Origin: Syntrophorhabdaceae bacterium
GTDB taxonomy: Bacteria > Desulfobacterota > Syntrophorhabdia > Syntrophorhabdales > Syntrophorhabdaceae
Direction: 5' to 3'
NCBI GenBank assembly: GCA_026415015.1
Contig: JAOAHW010000102.1
Location: 1-12,806 of the forward strand
Length of the DNA: 12,806 nucleotides
Shown here: piece after piece, positions 1 through 5,701 of the stretch
Position numbering within the stretch: position 1 is the stretch's first letter
Layout of the letters: each line of letters starts with the position of its first letter
Notes under the pieces: generated by a model
Database searches by the model: none
What the model was told of the DNA's origin: nothing
The model's input: only the letters and a program-made list of their open reading frames with translations
Translations under genes and position numbers: made by a program

Positions 1-1182
1 CTTTAATCTTATGTCTATGGGGTCAATCCCAAGCTCCTCTGCTATCATGTCCATCTGGGATTCTATGGCAAAGCGCATCTGTGGTGCCCCATGTCCCCTC
101 TGAGGAGCCCTCACAGGGTTATTTGTATAGATGGAATACCCAATATAATCAAGGGCTGATATCCTGTATGGGAGGACTAAAAAGCCCCAACAGAGGAATA
201 TACAAACCACACCGCTTCCCCTGTAGGCACCGCAACTATTGTAACACCTCACCCTCTGACCGAGTATCAACCCGTCTTTTGAAACAGCAGTCTCAAGGTC
301 AACGACCATTGGTTGTCCATGACGAAAGAATGAAAATATCTCATCCCTTTCAGCCATATATTTAACAGGCTTGCCTGTTTTAATGGATAAGAGGGATGTG
401 CAGAACTCATGGGAGAAGAGGTCTATCTTACCACCGAATGCACCACCTACCCATGTCTTGTGAATCCTTATTTTACTAGAGGGCATGTTTAGGGTCTTTG
501 CAAGGTGCATCCTCTTTCTGAATACGCCCATTCCTGAGGTCCAGACATTGAGTCTTCCGCTTTTATCAAAGTGGGCAACAGTTGTCTGCGGCTCAAGATA
601 GCAATGTGTCCTTAGTTGTGCCTCAAATCTGTCTTTTTTTACAAGATGTGCCTCCTTGAATGCCTTTTCAAGATCCCCGAAAGAGTTGGCGCATCGACCA
701 CCAACATTTTTATAAGGTTCCATGAGATCTGGTAGTTCAATGGGATGGATCTCAGGGGCATCTGGTTTTATTGCCTCAAATATATTAAAAACAGGTTTAA
801 GCTCTTCATATTCTACTGTTATTGCATCCAGTGCCTCCATGGCTGTGTCCTCATCTATGGCAGCCACAGCAGCCACCTCTTCACCTATATATCTCACCCT
901 ATCATTGGCAAGGCAATACTGGTCAGCAGGGTATCTTGGTGTCTCTACAAAACCGTGTCTTATACCCCAGGCGTCTTTGCCTGTGATAATTGCCTTTACC
1001 CCTGGGATCCTCTCTGCCTTTGATGTATCTATATGGAGGATCTTAGCATGGGCAATGGGGCTCCTTAATATCTTTGCACAGAGCATGTCCGGCAGATATA
1101 CATCAGTAGTATATTTTGCCTCGCCAGTTGCCTTGAGGGGACCGTCTATCCTGGGGATTCTTTTACCTATCATGCCAGCCAT
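1..1182 (-). CDS. hcrA: 4-hydroxybenzoyl-CoA reductase-like molybdenum subunit (alpha), partial: C-terminus beyond the window
   Basis: Molybdopterin-binding large subunit of a xanthine-oxidase-family enzyme. The first 394 residues are visible as one uninterrupted frame; relatives run to roughly 750-790, so about half is missing. The N-terminus carries the family's KRIPRIDGPLKATGEAKY start (7-24). The Mo-cofactor loop WVGGAFGGK ends at residue 252, and a VRAPQRGHGAP stretch lies at 358-367. The CO-dehydrogenase signature AYRCSFR is absent. Start chosen at 1182: a GAGG sits 9 bases upstream and the ATG follows the 2Fe-2S gene's stop by one base; an ATG at 1197 would overlap that gene. As the Mo partner of an FAD subunit bearing the HCR-type [4Fe-4S] loop, it should bind the aryl-CoA and reductively remove its para (or another) hydroxyl in the cytoplasm. 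The family is certain, the HCR assignment likely; the exact ring position is unknown. The catalytic Glu region lies off the window. Confidence 0.85.
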   Translation of the reverse strand, partial: MAGMIGKRIPRIDGPLKATGEAKYTTDVYLPDMLCAKILRSPIAHAKILHIDTSKAERIPGVKAIITGKDAWGIRHGFVETPRYPADQYCLANDRVRYIGEEVAAVAAIDEDTAMEALDAITVEYEELKPVFNIFEAIKPDAPEIHPIELPDLMEPYKNVGGRCANSFGDLEKAFKEAHLVKKDRFEAQLRTHCYLEPQTTVAHFDKSGRLNVWTSGMGVFRKRMHLAKTLNMPSSKIRIHKTWVGGAFGGKIDLFSHEFCTSLLSIKTGKPVKYMAERDEIFSFFRHGQPMVVDLETAVSKDGLILGQRVRCYNSCGAYRGSGVVCIFLCWGFLVLPYRISALDYIGYSIYTNNPVRAPQRGHGAPQMRFAIESQMDMIAEELGIDPIDIRLK

Positions 1183-1183
1183 C

Positions 1184-1690
1184 TTATGAACCCTCATCCA
1201 TGTTTTTATCTCTTACTGCCTCTATTGCTTCAATAATCTTGTTATAGCCTGTGCATCCGCATATATTGCCCTCTATGGCTTTTTTTATCTGTCTCCTTGT
1301 AGGTTTAGGATTTTCTGCCAATAGGGCTGTTGTCGTCAAGATCATGCCAGGAGAACAGAAACCACACTGTATGGCACCGTATTTAATGAACGACTCCTGT
1401 ATGGGTGTCAATCCTCCATCCTTTGCAAGACCTTCTATAGTGGTTATCTTTTTTTTTCGCACCTCCATAGCGAGCACAAGACAGGCAAGGACAGGTCTTC
1501 CATCCAGAAGCACTGTACATGCCCCACACTCACCCTGGTTACATGCATCTTTTGTCCCTGTGAGCTGGAGCTTTTCCCTTAATACCTCAAGGAGCGTTTC
1601 TCTATGTTCTACGAGGACATGGTAGTCCGTACCATTCACATTCAATTTGATAATCTCTCTGTTTTTTCCTCTTTTATTATCTGCTGACAT
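1184..1690 (-). CDS. hcrC: 4-hydroxybenzoyl-CoA reductase-like 2Fe-2S subunit (gamma)
   Basis: Small iron-sulfur subunit of 168 aa, the usual family length, which passes electrons between the FAD subunit and the Mo site. The N-terminal plant-ferredoxin-type cluster is ligated by C50, C55, C58 and C70 (ACNQGECGACTV, then C70). The C-terminal helical-domain cluster is ligated by C109, C112, C144 and C146 (QCGFCSPGM and GNICGCTGY). The second Cys pair reads CGC where CRC is nearly universal. I chose the ATG at 1690 over the longer frame from 1714 because GGAGG (1697-1701) sits six bases upstream and the extra eight residues have no family counterpart. It overlaps the end of the FAD gene by 14 bases and is followed one base later by the Mo subunit gene, so the three are translationally coupled. 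The 2Fe-2S subunit identity is secure; the HCR subtype rests on the neighbouring FAD subunit. Confidence 0.92.
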   Translation of the reverse strand: MSADNKRGKNREIIKLNVNGTDYHVLVEHRETLLEVLREKLQLTGTKDACNQGECGACTVLLDGRPVLACLVLAMEVRKKKITTIEGLAKDGGLTPIQESFIKYGAIQCGFCSPGMILTTTALLAENPKPTRRQIKKAIEGNICGCTGYNKIIEAIEAVRDKNMDEGS

Positions 1691-2666
1691 GGATCGCCTC
1701 CATGAGAAGGTCATAGGCTATCTGGCGTACCATAAACCTCCTGTTATCAGGGGTATCCTCAAGGTTGGCAACAGGATGGGCTGCATTATAAGCCATTTCT
1801 GCAATCTCTTTTATGATTTTTTCTGTTAGTTTTGTACCATTGGCTATATTTTCTACATCTCTAACTATTACTGGTTGCGGGGCAACACCTGTAAGGCATA
1901 GCCTCAGATTGGCAACAGTATCACCATCTTTATGTAATGCCACTGCAATACCGGCAAGGGGAAAATCAACACCGTCCCTTATCCTGTATTTTCTATAGGT
2001 TGAGAAGAGATTCCTTTCAGGCGGTGCAAGATTAATAGAGGTGAGTATTTTCTTGTCTCCTGTGATAAAAGGCTCTCTGCTGTTGCCTGAGAAGACCTCC
2101 TCAACAGGCATTTCATAGAAAACATCAGGTGTATAGAATACAGCCTTTGCCTTGAGTGCTATAAGTATAGGTGCCATATCACCCTGGTATACAGCAAGGC
2201 ACCTCTTGCTATTTTTTATGGCATGGCATATATTTCCCCCTCTTTTGTGGCATGGTGGGACAACCCTCTGCCAATCCCTTGAGCGGTTATAGAACATACA
2301 ACGCGTATCCTGAAATATATTTCCTCCTATGGTTGCCATATTCCTTATCTGCATTGATGCTACCTGATATGCTGCCTCATGTAGGGCCTTATATGGTTTT
2401 ATCTCCTCAAAAAAATGGGCTATATCAGTGAGCTTTGCCATAGTTCCTATTTCTATCTCCTGGTTTTCCCTAATAGATATATTACCAAGATTTTTTATAA
2501 TAGAAAGGGATATGATATGCTCGGGCTCTATGAGCCTAAATTTCATCCTGTTTAAGAGTTCTGTACCCCCAGCCATAATGAGACCCTTACCATCTATTTT
2601 TTTTAGGAGCATAAATGCAGCCTTTAATGACCTGGGGGAGTGGTATTGAAAATAAGGGAGCCTCAT
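1677..2666 (-). CDS. hcrB: 4-hydroxybenzoyl-CoA reductase-like FAD subunit (beta) with extra [4Fe-4S] insert
   Basis: FAD-binding subunit of the xanthine-oxidase family, 329 aa. FAD-contact motifs are visible at MAGGTELL (31-38) and IRNMATIGGNIF (107-118). Directly after the second motif comes an insert of about 40 residues with C123, C139, C147 and C156 (TRC, PPCHKRGGNIC, KRC). From memory, the Thauera aromatica HcrB crystal structure has its additional [4Fe-4S] cluster on Cys122/138/146/155, i.e. the same spacing shifted by one. That cluster is the hallmark separating 4-hydroxybenzoyl-CoA reductase from ordinary Mo-hydroxylases and lets low-potential ferredoxin electrons run towards the Mo site. 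The second FAD subunit in this window (8597-9481) lacks the insert, an internal control. The start at 2666 follows the VOC gene's stop by 10 bases with only a weak AAGAG upstream, suggesting translational coupling. Subtype call strong; substrate (3- versus 4-hydroxy, or dihydroxy) undetermined. Confidence 0.92.
   Translation of the reverse strand: MRLPYFQYHSPRSLKAAFMLLKKIDGKGLIMAGGTELLNRMKFRLIEPEHIISLSIIKNLGNISIRENQEIEIGTMAKLTDIAHFFEEIKPYKALHEAAYQVASMQIRNMATIGGNIFQDTRCMFYNRSRDWQRVVPPCHKRGGNICHAIKNSKRCLAVYQGDMAPILIALKAKAVFYTPDVFYEMPVEEVFSGNSREPFITGDKKILTSINLAPPERNLFSTYRKYRIRDGVDFPLAGIAVALHKDGDTVANLRLCLTGVAPQPVIVRDVENIANGTKLTEKIIKEIAEMAYNAAHPVANLEDTPDNRRFMVRQIAYDLLMEAIHVSR
1697..1701 (-). promoter_or_regulatory. 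Ribosome binding site of the 2Fe-2S subunit gene (hcrC-like)
   Basis: GGAGG on the minus strand, six bases before the ATG at 1690 and inside the coding sequence of the FAD subunit. It decides the start against the in-frame ATG at 1714, which has no comparable site. Confidence 0.75.
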
Positions 2667-2676
2667 CTCTTAAAGG

Positions 2677-3114
2677 TTATCTTCCCTTCTCTATTAGCTC
2701 AATGAGCATCCTGTCTGATACCATAAAAAATGCAATCTTTGTATGAGTTGAACAGACCCTTTTGAAGTTTTCATCATAGGCTATACACTCTACAGGTGGG
2801 GAGACCATCTTGAAGCCCTTTTTTATCATCTCCTCTGTCTTTGTTTTAATGTCATCCACCTCAAAACATAGGTGATGTAGCCCGCCTCCTTTCTTTTTGA
2901 GGAAATTTACCACAGGAGATGACTCATCAATAGGCTCGAGGAGCTCCAGATGGACATTATTATCAAACCCCACATCTATAAATAGTCCTGTTACCTTTTG
3001 TATAGGGTCTGTTGCTGGTTCAGTGGTATTATTTAAACCTATGGCATCAAACAATTTTTTATATTCTTCTATGTTTTGGACAATAATTCCTATGTGATTC
3101 AGCTTCATAGCCAT
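2677..3114 (-). CDS. VOC-superfamily protein, methylmalonyl-CoA epimerase-like
   Basis: A 145-aa single-module glyoxalase/VOC-fold protein. The N-terminal KLNHIGIIVQNI (4-15) supplies the typical first metal-ligand His (H7). The stretch NVHLELLEP (53-61) and GGGLHHLCFEVDDI (76-89, H80/H81) match the second strand and central motif of methylmalonyl-CoA epimerases, and IELIEK (138-143) gives the C-terminal Glu ligand E139. Length and layout fit epimerases of this family. It lies between the LysR gene (65-bp gap) and the Hcr-like genes (10-bp gap), all on one strand, so it is probably co-transcribed with the reductase. An epimerase could serve propionyl-CoA metabolism, or the protein may act on another CoA ester in the aromatic pathway; the sequence does not decide. 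The start is uncertain: ATGs at 3114 and 3108 are both possible and neither has a clear Shine-Dalgarno. Confidence 0.82.
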   Translation of the reverse strand: MAMKLNHIGIIVQNIEEYKKLFDAIGLNNTTEPATDPIQKVTGLFIDVGFDNNVHLELLEPIDESSPVVNFLKKKGGGLHHLCFEVDDIKTKTEEMIKKGFKMVSPPVECIAYDENFKRVCSTHTKIAFFMVSDRMLIELIEKGR

Positions 3115-3179
3115 ATTCTATAACAACCATGATTGAAAATGCCAGTTAAAATATAAAACCCTTTTGCAAATTATTTAAC

Positions 3180-4061
3180 TTATTGTTTCGACAGCAGTAT
3201 ATCTATAAATGCTTTGGCGGGTCTTGACAGTGTCTTATTACTTAAAAACGCAATCTTTGAGTGCATTACAAGCCTGATATCCTTAATCTTTATCTCTTTA
3301 AGTAGGCCATCGTTGATCTCTCTCTGGACAACAGGCCTGACCATGAAGGAGACACCCTCACCGCTTATTAATAATTCTTTTATAAAATCAAGGTTGCTTG
3401 CCTCATAGAGGATTGTGGGAGTAAGACCCCTCTCATGGAATAAATTCATCACCGCCATTCTTGTGCCCGAGCCCTCTTCTCTCATTATAATAGGTGTCTT
3501 TGCTATATCATCGAGGGTCACCTGTTCTTTTTTACATATTTTATGTTCAGGGGAGGCTATGAATATTATCTCCTCTTCACTGAACTCAATGGTGTTTATT
3601 GTCTTTGGATATTCTGTGTGCGCTACAATAGCGAGCTCATTATGGAGGCTAAAGAGGCTCTGTATCATCTCAAGGGAACTACCTTCATTAAGTGTGATGC
3701 TTATATTGGGAAACCTCGAGTGGAATCTTGATATAAAACCAGGCATGAGATATCGGGCATAGGTCTTTGTGGTCCCTATGTGGATACTGCCTTTTTTTAA
3801 CTCTGACAGTTCCTTTAAGGCTGTCTCAGCCTGATTCTCTAACTCGAATATCTTTTTTGCATAATCAAGGAGGATATGGCCTGGTTCAGTGAGATATATC
3901 TTGTTTCCTGCCTTGTTAAAGAGCTTTACCTTTAAAAGCTCCTCCAGGTGTTTAATATGAAGCGACACAGCAGGCTGGCTTACAAAAAGCCTCTCTGCAG
4001 CCTTTGAAAAATTTAGTTCCATGGCAGTTATATAAAATGCACGGAGTTGATTTAAATTCAT
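3180..4061 (-). CDS. LysR-type transcriptional regulator
   Basis: A 293-aa LysR-family activator/repressor. The N-terminal winged helix-turn-helix is clear: MNLNQLRAFY followed by NFSKAAERLFVSQPAVSLHI (about 17-36) and HLEELLKVKLFNKAG. A linker helix spans roughly 60-90 and the periplasmic-binding-protein-like effector domain fills the rest (GSIHIGTTKTYARYLMP onward; EEGSGTR in the second half). I chose the ATG at 4061 rather than the upstream in-frame ATG at 4112 because a strong G-rich ribosome site (4063-4071) sits just before it and the family normally begins at this LNQLRAF segment. It is divergent from the UbiD-family gene with a 126-bp control region and upstream of the VOC and Hcr-like genes on its own strand, so it probably controls both arms. 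The inducer is presumably an aromatic acid or its CoA ester (inference). Confidence 0.93.
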   Translation of the reverse strand: MNLNQLRAFYITAMELNFSKAAERLFVSQPAVSLHIKHLEELLKVKLFNKAGNKIYLTEPGHILLDYAKKIFELENQAETALKELSELKKGSIHIGTTKTYARYLMPGFISRFHSRFPNISITLNEGSSLEMIQSLFSLHNELAIVAHTEYPKTINTIEFSEEEIIFIASPEHKICKKEQVTLDDIAKTPIIMREEGSGTRMAVMNLFHERGLTPTILYEASNLDFIKELLISGEGVSFMVRPVVQREINDGLLKEIKIKDIRLVMHSKIAFLSNKTLSRPAKAFIDILLSKQ

Positions 4062-4062
4062 T

Positions 4063-4071
4063 CCCCCCCTT
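4063..4071 (-). promoter_or_regulatory. Ribosome binding site of the LysR gene
   Basis: AAGGGGGGG read on the minus strand, ending two bases before the ATG at 4061; it supports that start over the ATG at 4112. Confidence 0.6.
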
Positions 4072-4080
4072 GTTGAAGAA

Positions 4081-4109
4081 ATTATCCCATAAGTTTTACT
4101 TATATGCAA
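4081..4109 (-). promoter_or_regulatory. Predicted sigma-70-type promoter of the LysR gene
   Basis: On the minus strand, TTGCAT (4109-4104) and GATAAT (4086-4081) are separated by exactly 17 bases. The -10 hexamer matches the consensus at five of six positions and the -35 at four. Transcription would begin near 4074, giving a leader of about a dozen bases that carries the G-rich ribosome site. The palindrome at 4089-4103 fills the spacer, so a bound LysR protein would block this promoter. Confidence 0.6.
4089..4103. promoter_or_regulatory. Candidate LysR operator, palindrome of T-N11-A form
   Basis: ATAAGT-TTT-ACTTAT is a perfect inverted repeat with 6-base arms and a 3-base centre. Inside it TAAGTTTTACTTA has the T-N11-A form that LysR-family proteins recognise. 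It lies in the spacer of the predicted lysR promoter, and its centre (4096) is about 64 bases upstream of the predicted start site for the divergent UbiD-family transcript (near 4160). That matches the usual recognition-site position near -65. Confidence 0.65.
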
Positions 4110-4125
4110 CATAAAAATTATGTAT

Positions 4126-4153
4126 TTGACAAATATTTTTCAGATGTTACCAT
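4126..4153 (+). promoter_or_regulatory. Predicted promoter for the UbiD-family gene
   Basis: TTGACA (4126-4131), a perfect -35 match, is followed after 16 bases by TACCAT (4148-4153), a four-of-six -10 match. A weak -10 beside a good -35 suits an activator-dependent promoter. The expected transcript start is near 4160, leaving a leader of about 28 bases before the ATG at 4188. Confidence 0.5.
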
Positions 4154-4176
4154 CATAGGCAAAGCAATACAATTTA

Positions 4177-4185
4177 AAGGAGGGG
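4177..4185 (+). promoter_or_regulatory. Ribosome binding site of the UbiD-family gene
   Basis: AAGGAGGGG directly upstream of the ATG at 4188. It decides the start against an upstream in-frame ATG at 4104 whose extra 28 residues would be read through the promoter region. Confidence 0.8.
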
Positions 4186-4187
4186 TT

Positions 4188-5594
4188 ATGCAGATAAAAG
4201 ACATGAGGGATTTTATAGCATTGGCAGAAAAGGAGGGTGAATTAAAGAGGATTAAGGCCGAGGTAGACTGGAATCTTGAATTATCTCATATTGCCAAGTT
4301 GAACGAAGAAAAGCATGGTCCTGCACTTTTGTTTGAAAATGTGAAGGGATATAGTACACCTGTTATAACCAGTGTATGTACAGAGACAAGGAGGCTTGCC
4401 ATGATAATGGGTGAGCCGCTTGAGTCGAGCCTTGTAGACCTTATGCGTGCATGGGTGGAGAAGGGTAAAAAGTCCATACCACCGAAATGGGTTGATAAGG
4501 CACCGTGCAAGGAAAATATCATGATGGGTGATGAAGTGGATTTGTTTAAATTCCCAGCCCCTAAGTTTTATCCCCGTGATGGAGGCAGATACTTTGGAAC
4601 AGCCCACTATTTTATATCAAAAGATCCAGAGACAGGATGGGTCAACTTAGGTACATACAGGGCACAGCTTCTCGATAAAAATCATCTTGGTACACAGTTT
4701 ATCAAAGGAAAACACGCAGACATTATGCTCAAAAAGTATGGGGCCATGAAAAAACCCATGCCTGTTGCCTGTGTCATCGGCTGTGACCCACTGTTATTTT
4801 TAACAGGTGCTGCCCGTATTTCTGCCTTTGTCTCAGAGTATGACTTTGCCGGTGCTGTGCGTGGAGAGCCCATAGAGGTCATCAGAGGTGAAACCGTTGA
4901 CCTCCCTATCCCAGCAACAGCAGAGATTGTAGTAGAGGGTGAAGTTGATGCCAATGCCTTTATGGATGAAGGACCCTTTGGTGAATATACTGGATACTAT
5001 TCTGGTGTAGGGACAGACAAGAGGAACTTCATGAAGGTCAACTGCGTGACATACAGGAATAACCCTATATTCTGGGGTACAACAGTTGGCCGTGCTGTTA
5101 CAGATACCCACATGACCATGGCATTGACCTATGGTGCAACCCTCTGGCAACAACTTACAGATATGAAGATTCCAGGTATAAAGGCTGTATATTGTCCTCC
5201 AGAGGGAGCAGGCAGGTTTATAGCTATTGTATCTGTAAAGCAGATGTATCCAGGTCATGTAGACCAGGTTGGTACAGCAGTTATATCCACAGAGATGGGT
5301 GCTTATGGCTTAAAAACAGTAATCGTAGTTGACGATGATATAGACCCCTGGGATATACCAAGGGTATTATATGCTGTCAGCTTCAGATTCCAGCCAAACC
5401 GCTGCCAGATAATCAGTAGGGGACGCTCCACACCCCTTGACCCATCCCTTCCTATAAATGCCAGAGACATTACAGGAAGGATTATTATCGATGCCACAAT
5501 TCCTTATGAATGGAAAGAGAAACCTATCCCCATAGAACTCGACCCTGAGGTAGTAAAAAAGGTCCAGGCACGTTGGGGTGAATTAGGTTTATAA
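4188..5594 (+). CDS. UbiD-family prenylated-FMN-dependent aromatic (de)carboxylase
   Basis: A 468-aa member of the UbiD/Fdc family, which reversibly decarboxylates aromatic or acrylic acids using prenylated FMN made by UbiX. The residues the family needs are present: N153 and R158 (GWVNLGTYR), H176 and E246 as the likely metal/cofactor-phosphate ligands, and the catalytic glutamates E261 and E266 in DEGPFGEYTGYY, equivalent to the Glu277/Glu282 pair of fungal Fdc1. Length is normal. Candidate reactions from context: decarboxylation of a hydroxy- or dihydroxybenzoate, carboxylation of a phenol-type substrate, or decarboxylation of a phthalyl/isophthalyl-CoA. The last two are known roles of UbiD proteins in anaerobes, and the CoA ligase next door fits the CoA-ester option. 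No UbiX gene is visible, so the cofactor enzyme must be encoded elsewhere. It is first in the rightward arm and probably under LysR control. Family certain, substrate unknown. Confidence 0.93.
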   Translation: MQIKDMRDFIALAEKEGELKRIKAEVDWNLELSHIAKLNEEKHGPALLFENVKGYSTPVITSVCTETRRLAMIMGEPLESSLVDLMRAWVEKGKKSIPPKWVDKAPCKENIMMGDEVDLFKFPAPKFYPRDGGRYFGTAHYFISKDPETGWVNLGTYRAQLLDKNHLGTQFIKGKHADIMLKKYGAMKKPMPVACVIGCDPLLFLTGAARISAFVSEYDFAGAVRGEPIEVIRGETVDLPIPATAEIVVEGEVDANAFMDEGPFGEYTGYYSGVGTDKRNFMKVNCVTYRNNPIFWGTTVGRAVTDTHMTMALTYGATLWQQLTDMKIPGIKAVYCPPEGAGRFIAIVSVKQMYPGHVDQVGTAVISTEMGAYGLKTVIVVDDDIDPWDIPRVLYAVSFRFQPNRCQIISRGRSTPLDPSLPINARDITGRIIIDATIPYEWKEKPIPIELDPEVVKKVQARWGELGL

Positions 5595-5606
5595 TGTAAA
5601 AAAGTA

Positions 5607-5690
5607 TTCGAGGATTGATCGATGAGGCTTCACTTGCATATAACTGGAGCCTCTAAACCTCAATCCTCGAACCTTTTATTTTTAATTTTA
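5607..5690 (+). terminator. Long hairpin with T-rich tail between the decarboxylase and ligase genes (terminator or attenuator)
   Basis: A perfect 12-base inverted repeat, TTCGAGGATTGA (5607-5618) and TCAATCCTCGAA (5660-5671), encloses a second stem. In that inner stem GAGGCTTCA (5624-5632) pairs with TGGAGCCTC (5645-5653) apart from one G-T wobble. The outer stem is followed by CCTTTTATTTTTAATTTTA. This resembles a rho-independent terminator, but the tail is interrupted by A residues, and the 30 bases left before the ligase ATG hold no obvious promoter. Partial termination, or a processing and stability hairpin that tunes expression of the downstream genes, are equally plausible. It fills most of the 107-base gap. 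Confidence 0.5.
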
Positions 5691-5701
5691 GGGGGGGACA
5701 T

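Noticed and set aside
722..1189. A 155-codon plus-strand open frame opposite the Mo subunit
   Set aside because: It is antisense to a clearly conserved molybdopterin-subunit frame, is rich in Ser/Ala/Ile as shadow frames are, and has no recognisable domain.
3144..3180. Inverted repeat AGTTAAA / TTTAACT between the LysR and VOC genes
   Set aside because: The stem is only 7 bases, almost all A/T, with a 23-base loop. It is too weak to call a terminator or operator in AT-rich spacer, and I found no convincing promoter in the same 65 bases.
4062..4112. Upstream start of the LysR protein at 4112
   Set aside because: It would add 17 residues ahead of the conserved helix-turn-helix start and read through the promoter and palindrome; the ATG at 4061 has the ribosome site.
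4104..4187. N-terminal extension of the UbiD-family protein from an ATG at 4104
   Set aside because: The extra 28 residues would be read through the predicted promoter; the ATG at 4188 has an AAGGAGGGG site and begins the normal family sequence.
4188..5594. Phenylphosphate carboxylase subunit
   Set aside because: UbiD homologues form part of that complex, but no phenylphosphate synthase genes or further carboxylase subunits are in the window; kept only as one of several possibilities.
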